From Akkermansiaceae bacterium (lineage in GTDB: Bacteria > Verrucomicrobiota > Verrucomicrobiia > Verrucomicrobiales > DEV007): DNA of 64,000 bases. The notes under the pieces are model-generated. The model saw only the letters and a program-made list of their open reading frames with translations, made no database searches and was not told where the DNA came from. The position numbers and the translations under genes are program-made. The DNA is taken from positions 1 to 64,000 of the forward strand of contig JACKQE010000011.1 in the NCBI GenBank assembly GCA_024233005.1, given 5' to 3'. Positions 9,065 to 17,329 of the stretch are shown piece by piece. Each line of letters begins with the position of its first letter. Positions within the stretch are counted from its first letter, which is position 1.

Positions 9065-9095
9065 TAGGCTTGTGACCGACTTCACCGCAAGCCTA
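9065..9095. promoter_or_regulatory. Inverted repeat in divergent promoter, candidate operator
   Basis: TAGGCTTG (9065-9072) and CAAGCCTA (9088-9095) form a perfect 8-bp inverted repeat with a 15-base spacer, 13 bp upstream of the ATG of the RraA-like gene. This is the strongest symmetric element in the divergent region and the best candidate binding site for the adjacent GntR/LacI-type repressor. Confidence 0.5.
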
Positions 9096-9108
9096 TAGTG
9101 GGAGAGAC

Positions 9109-9876
9109 ATGACGAACGCATTTCCCCGGGGCCCTCTCACCCACAGCGACCTTCTCCAGCTTAAACGCTGGAACACCCCCACCATTTACAACGGCTGGGA
9201 GCAGATCACGAAACGTGACGCGGGAGCGGAAGGCTTCAACATCGAGGAAACCCGGGACTTCATGCCGCAGATGGGGCCCATGGTCGGATATGCGGTCACG
9301 GTCGTCATCGAACCGGGGAATGCTTCCCACCGGAAGTCGAATCCCCAGGCCGGCGTGGAATACCGGCGGTATGTCGCGGAACTGCCCGGTCCCAAGATCG
9401 TGGTCGTGCAGGACCTCGACAAGCCCTTGGTGCTCGGTTCCTTTTGGGGTGAGGTCAACAGCAATGCCCACCGTGCCCTCGGCTGTGTCGGCACCATCAC
9501 GGATGGGGCGATCCGGGATGTCGATGAAATGACCAATGCGGGGTTCAAAGCTCTCGCCCGGAGGCTCTGCGTCGGACATGCCCATGTGCACCCGGTGCGG
9601 TGGGGTTGTGAGGTGGAGGTCTTTGGCCGCAAGGTCTCCCCGGGCGACCTCATTCATGCCGACAAACACGGGTTTCTCGTCGTTCCCCCCGAGGACCAGG
9701 CAGGGCTGCTGGCTGCCTCGCGGTTCATGGACTCGAACGAGATCAATACGGTCATTCCAGCCACCCGGGAGAGCGCGGGGCGCCCCATGGAGGAAACCCT
9801 GGCCCGCTTGGAGGAATCCATCGTGCAATTCGGCGTGAACGTGAAGGAGCAATTCCACAGAACCGGAGAGTGGTAG
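9109..9876 (+). CDS. RraA-family lyase/aldolase-like protein
   Basis: The 255-residue protein belongs to the RraA/HMG-aldolase fold. It shows NTPTIYNGWE near the N terminus, GYAVTVVIEPG, then LVLGSFWGEVNSNAHRALG and GCVGTITDGAIRDVDEM, matching the family's G-x-x-G-x-(T/V)-x-D-G-x-x-R-D signature, and ends with VSPGDLIHADKHGFLVVP. Family members are 4-hydroxy-4-methyl-2-oxoglutarate aldolases, oxaloacetate decarboxylases or, in E. coli, an RNase E inhibitor. In a catabolic operon a metal-dependent retro-aldol or decarboxylase role is more likely. There is no signal peptide, so it acts in the cytoplasm. It is the first gene of the operon, with GGGAGAG upstream of ATG as ribosome binding site. 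Confidence 0.85.
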   Translation: MTNAFPRGPLTHSDLLQLKRWNTPTIYNGWEQITKRDAGAEGFNIEETRDFMPQMGPMVGYAVTVVIEPGNASHRKSNPQAGVEYRRYVAELPGPKIVVVQDLDKPLVLGSFWGEVNSNAHRALGCVGTITDGAIRDVDEMTNAGFKALARRLCVGHAHVHPVRWGCEVEVFGRKVSPGDLIHADKHGFLVVPPEDQAGLLAASRFMDSNEINTVIPATRESAGRPMEETLARLEESIVQFGVNVKEQFHRTGEW

Positions 9877-9885
9877 TAGTTTGTG

Positions 9886-10626
9886 ATGAAGCCAGTGGAT
9901 CCAGACCAGTTGCTGCAGGACTACGAGCGTGATGGGGTCGTGATTGTAAGGGGATTTTTCTCCCCCGATGAGGTGGCCGTCGTCCGGGCCGAACTGGAGC
10001 GTTACATTCGAGAAGATCTCGCCGACAAACCGCCGGACGCCGCAACCAGGGAAGCGGACGGAGTGACGGTGCGAAATCTGTGGCGGCTGGAACAGCACAA
10101 CCCCGCCCTCCGCCGATTGGCTGAACGGGACGACATTCGGACCCTGGTCGCGCCCCTGGTGGGTGGCGATCCGGTGCTGGCCGCGGTGGAGACCTTCAAC
10201 AAGCCGGCCCGGATTGGCTCAGGGGTGCCGTATCACCAGGACAATGCCTACTTCTGCCAAAACCCGCCCGACATGCTCACCGTATGGGTCGCGATCGATC
10301 CGGTGACCGAAGCGAACGGTCCGGTTTACTACGTCAATGGCTCCCACCGCGAGGGGGTGCTTCCGACCAGGCCGAGCGGCGTGCGGGGCAACTCAATCGG
10401 CCTCCTCTCCCCGCCGGACATTCCCCTGTCCGCTCAAAGGTGCGCTCTGCTCGCTCCCGGCGATGCCTCCATTCACCACTGCAACACGGTCCATCACTCC
10501 GCACCCAACACCACGGAGTTGCCCCGCCTGGGGTTCCTCCTTGTTTTCCGCGGCCGCCACACGAGGACCGATCCTTCTCTGAAGGCCACTTACCAAGCCG
10601 CGGCCTCGGCCACTCCTCCCGCATGA
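9886..10626 (+). CDS. Phytanoyl-CoA dioxygenase (PhyH) family protein
   Basis: This 246-residue protein is an Fe(II)/2-oxoglutarate dioxygenase. The iron facial triad begins with His117-x-Asp119 in YHQDNAYF. The distal His lies in HHCNTVHHSAPN, and an Arg follows about 10-15 residues later (LPRLGFLLVFRGRH) to bind 2-oxoglutarate. The central GPVYYVNGSHREGVL segment is typical of PhyH relatives that hydroxylate small molecules. It has no signal peptide. The start is 9 bp after the RraA-like stop, with ATG at 9886 preferred over a GTG three bases earlier. It would hydroxylate an intermediate of the operon's pathway; the substrate is unknown. Confidence 0.85.
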   Translation: MKPVDPDQLLQDYERDGVVIVRGFFSPDEVAVVRAELERYIREDLADKPPDAATREADGVTVRNLWRLEQHNPALRRLAERDDIRTLVAPLVGGDPVLAAVETFNKPARIGSGVPYHQDNAYFCQNPPDMLTVWVAIDPVTEANGPVYYVNGSHREGVLPTRPSGVRGNSIGLLSPPDIPLSAQRCALLAPGDASIHHCNTVHHSAPNTTELPRLGFLLVFRGRHTRTDPSLKATYQAAASATPPA

Positions 10627-11861
10627 AGCCTGGCCGGGATCCATTTGCCGGAGCCTGTCCTTGGTCCGCTTCTTTCTGGCAAGGCAAACATCTTTTCCTC
10701 TGGCTCCTGCCGGTGGTGTCCGCGGTCCAGGCCACCGATTATTATGTTGGCAAGGACGTTCCAACCATCGCCCAAGCCATCAAAGCCGCTCAACCGGGCG
10801 ACACGATCCATCTCGAACCCAGGGTCTATCGTGACTACGCGGGTTTTTACAACAAGAAAGGGGAACCGGGAAAACCGATCACGTTGGACGGACACGGGGC
10901 CACGTTGGAAGGCTCGGATCCGCTGGACCCTACCCAGTGGAAGGAAGTCTCGCCGGGACTCTTCAAGAATGAGGAACTGCTGCCCCGGCTTGATGATGCG
11001 ATCCTTGGGCGTTGGTTTTTTCTTTTCGACGGGAAGATGAACCTCATGGGACGCACCTCCAAGGGGCGTAGCGCGCCCTTGAAGAATCCCGCAGAGCTGC
11101 TGCCCGGGGAATGGACTTTCACCAAAGATCCTCCGCATCCCGGGGCCAAGCCGCTCCAAATTCACGGCAGCTTTTATATCAAGCTGGCGCCAGGGCGGAA
11201 GCTGGAGGACGCCAACATCGCGGTGCCGGTGCGCAGCGCCGGAGTGCAGTTCGGCGGGGACAACGCCCATCTCGTCATCAAAAATCTCACTGCGACGCAT
11301 GCCTATAACGACGGGTTCAACATCCACGGTGATTGCCGGGAAGTGGAATTTGAAAACATCCGCGCCCTCGAGTGCGGGGACGACGGCATCAGCGCGCATG
11401 AGTCGGCCCAATACCGGGTGAATGGTTTCGTCAGCATCGGCAACAGCACCGGCATCTGCGACACGGGCACCTCGCAGACTTCTTACACCAATGTGTTCAT
11501 TGCGGAGTGTGTCGGGTTTGATCTCTATTTTCTCGACGATGGCCGGTATTCTCTGAAGAACGCCCTCGTCCTGTCGTCGGCACAAAATCCGCTCAGCATC
11601 AACGGTCGCGCCACCGGTGAATGCCGGATGAGGATGGACAATGTCTGCATCCGCCGTCTCGGCGGACCTGCCACCGGCTTGGTGACCAGCCACGCGGTCC
11701 TCGATGCCAAAGACTGCACCTTTGAGAACTTGGATGTCAAAGTCACCGGCACCGCCGTCTGGACCAATTGCCTCATCAATGGCACGCCTTCCGCCGCCGG
11801 AGCGACCGGGGCTGACCTGGAGTCCCTGAACGCGCTGGCCGCGAAGATCAAGACGCCATGA
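10623..11861 (+). CDS. Secreted right-handed parallel beta-helix protein
   Basis: The ATG overlaps the PhyH stop (ATGA). The 412-residue product has a hydrophobic N-terminal export region (GKHLFLWLLPVVSAVQA) followed by YYVGKDVPTIAQAIKAAQPG, the usual opening of a parallel beta-helix. Further on, VIKNLTATHAYNDGFNIHG and CREVEFENIRALECGDDGIS show the repeating asparagine and DG turns of such folds, as in polysaccharide lyases, epimerases and GH28-like enzymes. No specific catalytic signature could be assigned. A role in binding, cleaving or epimerising an extracellular polysaccharide is plausible given that the next genes also encode secreted enzymes. An open extension to 10284 overlaps PhyH and is rejected as start. 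Confidence 0.75.
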   Translation: MKPGRDPFAGACPWSASFWQGKHLFLWLLPVVSAVQATDYYVGKDVPTIAQAIKAAQPGDTIHLEPRVYRDYAGFYNKKGEPGKPITLDGHGATLEGSDPLDPTQWKEVSPGLFKNEELLPRLDDAILGRWFFLFDGKMNLMGRTSKGRSAPLKNPAELLPGEWTFTKDPPHPGAKPLQIHGSFYIKLAPGRKLEDANIAVPVRSAGVQFGGDNAHLVIKNLTATHAYNDGFNIHGDCREVEFENIRALECGDDGISAHESAQYRVNGFVSIGNSTGICDTGTSQTSYTNVFIAECVGFDLYFLDDGRYSLKNALVLSSAQNPLSINGRATGECRMRMDNVCIRRLGGPATGLVTSHAVLDAKDCTFENLDVKVTGTAVWTNCLINGTPSAAGATGADLESLNALAAKIKTP

Positions 11862-14353
11862 AAGAACGTGCCTTGCTCTTCTCCCTTGCGTTGGTGTTTC
11901 CGTCGCTGCAGGCGCAGGAGACCTATCCGCCGATGCACCGGCTGACCTGGCAGGAATATGAGGGCACCCTGGTTCATTGGCGAAAAACCTTTCCCCAGTT
12001 TGCCTCGCTGGAGTCCCGCGGACGGAGCGGGCAAAACATGCCGGTCTATTTGCTCACGATCACCGACAAGTCGGTGCCGGACACCGACAAGCAGATCTGT
12101 CTCGTCACGACCCTGCACAGTGGGCCCGAGCGCACCGGGACGACCGGCGCCATGGCTTTTGCCGAATGGTTGCTGGGGGACGATCCCCTGGCGGTTGAGA
12201 CCCGTCAGAAACAGATTGTCCTGATCATGCCGGTCGTCAATCCGCTGGCGATGTTTCACACCGACCGCTTCCGCAATGAAAAAGGGATCGATCCCTACAC
12301 CGGGCTCGGTCCGCTGGGCAAAATATGGGACATCAAATCGCTCTCTCTGAATCGACCACAGGACGCCCCGGAACTGGTGGCGGTGCTTTCGGTCATTGAT
12401 GACTTCCGGCCGGAAGTTCATGCGGATCTCCATGGCACGGGCCTGCAGGAATACCTGCCCGAGCAACTGGGCTCGCGGCAGATGTACCACGGTCAGATTA
12501 TGACGGAGATCACGGGAGGGGCCTATTCCAACTATGCCCTGCGGCCCTGGGACTGGCGTGTCATCGAGGCGATGGTTGCTGCCGGTCGCGAGGCCGGATT
12601 CCCTTCGGACCGCTTCGAAGCGGATGCCCAGCGCACTTTCTGGGGGCCGGAATTGGCTCCGCTTGGCAAAAAACTGTGGCACGGCTCCCCTCTTTTTTAT
12701 TCTGCCCACTACGGCTACGCCAAATACCACACCATGGTCATCACCCAGGAGGTGGCCTGGGAGCAAAGCCTCGTCGCCCGCATGAAAGGGCTGCTGCGAA
12801 TTGGCAATGGCGTCTGGCTCGAGGAAAACCGCGCGGGGTATCCGGTGGACCGCATGAAACACTTCGTGGGACACTATGTCACCTCCACCGGCAACCATGC
12901 CGCGGAGCGTCGCGCGAGCCGGACCGAGTTGTGGTCGAAACAGGCGGCGTTCTCCGCCGGCTTCCTCTATCCTCAGACCGTGGGGCGCGAAAGTTTCGTA
13001 GTCGCCACGACCGCGGCCGCCAAAAAGGCCGTTGCCGTGAACGACCTGCCGGCCTTGAAGCAGAATTTGCGCCGTCTCCTCGGAGGAGCGGCGGAGGACA
13101 TCGCCCGGTTCCTCGATGCCGGGCCTGAGATCAAGCTGGCCATGGAATCGCCTCCCCAGATTCTCCAGGAAGCCAAGGTGGAAGATGATGTTCTGATCGA
13201 ACGCGGCATCGGATTCCGTCTGCGCCTTCCCTATGCCAACGTTGGCGACCTAGACGTGCGATTGAATGGCCGCGCCCTGGTGAAGGATGCGCCCGATGGA
13301 TACCAGACGTGGACCGCCGAGGGATGGACCCAGATCCAGGTGCATGTGCCTCCGGGCAGCTCCGAAGCGACCGGGTTGTATTTCATCACATGTGACTATC
13401 AGCCCGGTGAGACCCGACCGACGGGCTGGATGCCTCCGACGGCGGTGCGGGAGCAATGCGCCACCGATCAGGCGGACGCCACTCCGGCCACGTTCACGGA
13501 TGTCCCGTATGGTTCCCATTTCCGGCAAACGATGGACGTCTGGCTGTCGGAATCGGACCCGCCGAGGCCGGTTGTTTTTTACCTCCACGGGGGAGGATGG
13601 GCCGCTCAGGACAAGACGGACATTCATCAACATCTCGACGTGCGCGGGTTGCTCGATGCCGGCCTCTCGGTCGCTTCCATCAATTACCGTTTCCTGATCG
13701 ATGCCGGGGCCGCCAACGTCACGCCGCCACTGCAGTGGCCCCTGCAGGACGCCGCGCGGGCGCTGCAGTTCCTTCGTTCCAAAGCCTCCGGATGGAACCT
13801 CGACAAGCGACGCGTCGCCGCTTGCGGGGTCAGCGCGGGCGGGTGTGCATCCCTCTGGCTGGCCATGCACGCCGACATGGCGGAGCCTGCGGGCGACGAT
13901 CCCGTTGCCAAGGAATCGACGCGTGTTCTGTTCTCGGCCACCATGGCTCCGCAGACTTCCCTGGATCCCGGGCAGCTCATGGAATGGATCCCCAACAGCG
14001 AGTATGGTGGTCATGCCTTTGGTTACCCCGGCGCAACGCGCCCCGAAGCCTTCGCTCCCTTTCTCGCCCATCGGGACGATCACCTTGCCGATTTTCAACG
14101 CTACTCGCCACTGTCCCAGGCCAGCGCCGACGATCCTCCGGCTTTTCTTTTCTATCCCCGTCAGGACAAGCCTCCCGTGAAAGGTGAACCGCAGACCGAT
14201 CCGACCCACAGCGCCGTCCTCGGACTCATGCTGCAGGAGCGCTTGGAATCCCTCGGCGTTTCCTGTGTGGTGCGCTATCCCGGCGACGGCCTGCCCGGAG
14301 AAAGTTCGCTCCAACAAACCCTGATCCAATCCCTGACATCAGCAAAGCCATGA
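11858..14353 (+). CDS. Fusion: M14-like zinc carboxypeptidase + HSL-type esterase, secreted
   Basis: The start overlaps the preceding stop as ATGA and is followed by a signal peptide (KERALLFSLALVFPSLQAQ). Residues about 20-360 resemble a zinc carboxypeptidase of family M14: H87-S-G-P-E91-R-T-G as the first zinc motif and DLHGTG (H192) as the third ligand. The first motif has one residue more than the textbook HxxE. Residues about 555-825 form a second enzyme, an alpha/beta hydrolase with oxyanion HGGGW (H577) and nucleophile elbow GVSAGG (S659). The join near residues 440-550 is a beta-rich linker. Both domains look intact. The combination suggests removal of an acyl and a peptide or amide group from the same extracellular substrate. 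Confidence 0.8.
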   Translation: MKERALLFSLALVFPSLQAQETYPPMHRLTWQEYEGTLVHWRKTFPQFASLESRGRSGQNMPVYLLTITDKSVPDTDKQICLVTTLHSGPERTGTTGAMAFAEWLLGDDPLAVETRQKQIVLIMPVVNPLAMFHTDRFRNEKGIDPYTGLGPLGKIWDIKSLSLNRPQDAPELVAVLSVIDDFRPEVHADLHGTGLQEYLPEQLGSRQMYHGQIMTEITGGAYSNYALRPWDWRVIEAMVAAGREAGFPSDRFEADAQRTFWGPELAPLGKKLWHGSPLFYSAHYGYAKYHTMVITQEVAWEQSLVARMKGLLRIGNGVWLEENRAGYPVDRMKHFVGHYVTSTGNHAAERRASRTELWSKQAAFSAGFLYPQTVGRESFVVATTAAAKKAVAVNDLPALKQNLRRLLGGAAEDIARFLDAGPEIKLAMESPPQILQEAKVEDDVLIERGIGFRLRLPYANVGDLDVRLNGRALVKDAPDGYQTWTAEGWTQIQVHVPPGSSEATGLYFITCDYQPGETRPTGWMPPTAVREQCATDQADATPATFTDVPYGSHFRQTMDVWLSESDPPRPVVFYLHGGGWAAQDKTDIHQHLDVRGLLDAGLSVASINYRFLIDAGAANVTPPLQWPLQDAARALQFLRSKASGWNLDKRRVAACGVSAGGCASLWLAMHADMAEPAGDDPVAKESTRVLFSATMAPQTSLDPGQLMEWIPNSEYGGHAFGYPGATRPEAFAPFLAHRDDHLADFQRYSPLSQASADDPPAFLFYPRQDKPPVKGEPQTDPTHSAVLGLMLQERLESLGVSCVVRYPGDGLPGESSLQQTLIQSLTSAKP

Positions 14354-15822
14354 AGTCCATTGTCTTCCTCCTCGCCGGTGCAGCCTGCGTTTCCCATGCC
14401 GCCGAACCCGTCCGGATCGGTGACCGTCGGGAGTTGTTCACCGATCAGTTCCTCATCGGGGAGATGCAGGGCACCTGGCTCCAGCTGCAGACCCCGCGGG
14501 ATGAAGGGATCGCCCTGAAGTTCGACCAACCGTGGGAGGGCGGTTTCAGTGGCTATGTCTCCATCCTGCAAATTGGCGACCAACTCCGTGCTTATTACCG
14601 TGGTAAGCCGATCGCGAACCGGGACGGCAGTGACGACGAGGTGACTTGTTGCGCGGAATCCGACGACGGCATCCATTGGTCCCGTCCGGAGGTGGGTGTC
14701 TACGAGGTTCAGGGAACCAGGAAAAACAATGTGGTCCTGATGAATGCCCACACCGTCACCCACAATTTCTGCCCTTTCCTCGACGATCGCCCGGGAGTGC
14801 CGGACAACGAGCGGTTCAAGGCCTTCGGGGGCACCATGGAGGGCGGTGGCCTCTTTGCCTACCGGTCCGCGGACGGGCTGCGCTGGGAGAAAATGCAGGG
14901 TGAGCCCGTGATCACGAAAGCGATGGTGCCTTACAAATACATGTTCGACTCGCAGAATGTGCCGTTCTGGTCGGCGGCGGAGCGGAAGTATCTCTGCTAC
15001 TACCGCGTTTTCGAAAACAACATCCGGCGCATCGTCCGCAGTGAGAGCAGCGATTTTCTCACGTGGTCGCCTCCGGTGCTGATGGCATATCGCAATCCGT
15101 CAATGGAGGCGCCCATCGAGCACCTCTATACCAACCAGACGCATCCATACTTTCGGGCGCCGCATCTTTATGTGTCGATCGCGGCGCGATTCATGCCGGG
15201 GCGCCGTGTGCTGACCGATGAGCAGGCGGCGGCCATCAAGGTGAATCCGGGATACTTCAAAGACACTTCCGACGCCATTTTCATGACGACGCGGCCCGTC
15301 GAGGGCACCGCCCATTCCGGCTTCTATGACCGCACCTTTTTGGAAGGTTTTATCAGGGGCGGCATCGGGGCGCAGAACTGGGTGTCCCGCACGAACTACC
15401 CGGCGCTTGGGATCGCCCGGACCGGGCCTGCGGAAATGTCGGTCTATGTGAATCAGGACTACGCGCAACCCACCGCCCACTTGCGACGCTACTCGCTGCG
15501 GTTGGATGGATTTTCCTCGCTGCGCTGTGGGTATGCCGGGGGCCACATGGTCACCAAACCCCTTGTCTTTTCGGGTCGCGAATTGTCCCTGAATTTTTCC
15601 ACCTCCGCCGCAGGTGGGATCAAAGTGGGCTTCGAAGATCCGGACGGAAATCCCATCCCTGGATTCTCCCTCGACGATTGCCAGATGCAGATCGGGAATG
15701 AGATCGACCGCAAGGTCTCCTGGAAATCCGGGACGGACATCAGTGCGGTCGCCGGAAAAGCCGTGCGCCTGCGGTTCTCCATGAAAGACGCCGATTTGTT
15801 TTCTTTCCAGTGCACCCCATGA
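14350..15822 (+). CDS. Secreted GH32/GH43-like beta-propeller protein (copy 1)
   Basis: The gene starts at an ATGA overlap. The 490-residue product has a signal peptide (KSIVFLLAGAACVSHA) and begins its mature part with RRELFTDQFLIGEMQG, a common opening in planctomycete glycosidase-like propellers. Blades are marked by AYYRGKPIANRDG, CCAESDDGIHWSRPEVG, RSADGLRWEKMQGEP and SSDFLTWSPPVL. The C-terminal beta-sandwich has GRELSLNFSTSAAGGIKVGF. The fold is that of GH32/GH43/GH68-like five-bladed propellers, but the catalytic acidic triad was not assigned with certainty. It is a sibling of the next gene, sharing domain order and the C-terminal module. Confidence 0.75.
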   Translation: MKSIVFLLAGAACVSHAAEPVRIGDRRELFTDQFLIGEMQGTWLQLQTPRDEGIALKFDQPWEGGFSGYVSILQIGDQLRAYYRGKPIANRDGSDDEVTCCAESDDGIHWSRPEVGVYEVQGTRKNNVVLMNAHTVTHNFCPFLDDRPGVPDNERFKAFGGTMEGGGLFAYRSADGLRWEKMQGEPVITKAMVPYKYMFDSQNVPFWSAAERKYLCYYRVFENNIRRIVRSESSDFLTWSPPVLMAYRNPSMEAPIEHLYTNQTHPYFRAPHLYVSIAARFMPGRRVLTDEQAAAIKVNPGYFKDTSDAIFMTTRPVEGTAHSGFYDRTFLEGFIRGGIGAQNWVSRTNYPALGIARTGPAEMSVYVNQDYAQPTAHLRRYSLRLDGFSSLRCGYAGGHMVTKPLVFSGRELSLNFSTSAAGGIKVGFEDPDGNPIPGFSLDDCQMQIGNEIDRKVSWKSGTDISAVAGKAVRLRFSMKDADLFSFQCTP

Positions 15823-17324
15823 AAACTCTCCTGTTCACCCTGGTGGTCCTCTCCTCTGCCGTCGTCCACGGAGCCGAGCAGGTCTTTTTCGCCTTCGATG
15901 ATCACAACATCGCGTGGCAACACAATCTGAAGCTGACATTGGTGGAAGCCACGAAACATCCGGAGAACCCTGTCCTCCGGAGGGGGCCTGAAGGAGCCCC
16001 GGACCATGGGCACGCCATTCTCTATGGGACCGTCATCAAGCAGGGCGACACTTTCCGCATGTGGTATCTGGGAATGCACGAAACGGAGAACAAGGCCGGA
16101 CAAGCTCCCGGATGGTGGCGTCCAATGTGTTATGCCGAAAGCAGGGACGGCGTCCATTGGACCAAGCCGGAACTGGGACTGGTTGAATTCAACGGCAGCA
16201 AGCGGAACAACATTTGTCTCATCGGGGGAGATTTGTTCTCCATGACCCGGGTCAACGATTTCCTGTCCGTCCTCCACGAACCGGAGGATCCTGATCCGTC
16301 CAAGCGCTACAAATGCGCCTTCATCGCCCACATGCCTTTCGAGGAGGTCAAAGGCGGACGCAGTCGCATCGGACCGGACGAACGCCGCTGGGGAGCGATG
16401 ATCTGCGCCACGAGCGCGGACGGTCTTTCGTGGAAAGTGGTCGGGGACCGTCCGGCCAACGCGGGCGGAGAACGCTTTGAGGTGAGCAGCCTCTACCGCT
16501 TCGGAGATTTCTACTACAGCACCGGACAGCTCATCAGCCCCTGGTCTTGGCGTCCCGATGGCAGCAAGATCGGTCGCGACATGCTGGCTTACCGATCCCC
16601 GGATTTCGTGAACTGGTCGCAGGCGAAGGCTCTCGCGTTCGCGCGGCCCGGGCAGCTCGCCAACCCTCCGGTGGCAGGCCAGCAGATGCACATGGGGGCG
16701 GGTCTGTGGAACCGTGGCAATGTCCTCGTCGGTCTCCACGGCATGTGGCAGGACGCTCCGGAGCCACCTCCGAAAGGGGAAAACTGGAATTTCGGCGTGA
16801 GGATCGATCTGGGATTGTTGATCAGCAACGACGGCGTCCACTTCCGCGAACCGGTTCCCGGCTTCAGGATCATTCCCCGGGGTCAGGAAGGCGAATGGGA
16901 TGACATCGCCATTTTGCAGGGGCACGCATTTGTCAATGAAGGCGACCGGACCATGATCTGGTATTCCCATTGGGACACCGGTGGTAAGCTGAGGAACATG
17001 GAAATTGGATTGGCGACGCTGCGACGCGACGGATTCGGCTACCTTTCCGCCCAGGTGGCGGACAATGACTCGCATTTTGTGACTTCCCCATTCCAGGGCA
17101 AACGTCTGTCCTTGAACGTCGCAGACATCAGCGAAGGCGCTCCGCTGCAGGCCGAATTGCTTGACCCTCTGGATCGTCCCGTCGCCGGATTCACGGCATC
17201 GGTCGTGCAAAACGGCACCCGGGTCGATCTTCCCTGGGTCTTGCCGGAAGGGCCGCATGCGCTGAAGCTGACGTATCCAGCCGGTAGCCGGGCCCGTGTC
17301 TACGCGGTTTATATCAACCCGTAA
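15819..17324 (+). CDS. Secreted GH32/GH43-like beta-propeller protein (copy 2)
   Basis: This 501-residue protein starts with ATGA overlap and a signal peptide (KTLLFTLVVLSSAVVHG). Propeller blades are visible as MWYLGMHETENKAG, CYAESRDGVHWTKPELG, ICATSADGLSWKVVG and AYRSPDFVNWSQAK. The C-terminal module GKRLSLNVADISEG matches the equivalent module of the preceding gene. The two probably arose by duplication but have diverged a great deal, so they likely act on different linkages. A longer form from 15810 starts three codons earlier but lacks the overlap; 15819 was chosen. No assignment of substrate is possible from sequence alone. Confidence 0.75.
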   Translation: MKTLLFTLVVLSSAVVHGAEQVFFAFDDHNIAWQHNLKLTLVEATKHPENPVLRRGPEGAPDHGHAILYGTVIKQGDTFRMWYLGMHETENKAGQAPGWWRPMCYAESRDGVHWTKPELGLVEFNGSKRNNICLIGGDLFSMTRVNDFLSVLHEPEDPDPSKRYKCAFIAHMPFEEVKGGRSRIGPDERRWGAMICATSADGLSWKVVGDRPANAGGERFEVSSLYRFGDFYYSTGQLISPWSWRPDGSKIGRDMLAYRSPDFVNWSQAKALAFARPGQLANPPVAGQQMHMGAGLWNRGNVLVGLHGMWQDAPEPPPKGENWNFGVRIDLGLLISNDGVHFREPVPGFRIIPRGQEGEWDDIAILQGHAFVNEGDRTMIWYSHWDTGGKLRNMEIGLATLRRDGFGYLSAQVADNDSHFVTSPFQGKRLSLNVADISEGAPLQAELLDPLDRPVAGFTASVVQNGTRVDLPWVLPEGPHALKLTYPAGSRARVYAVYINP

Positions 17325-17329
17325 CCGTC

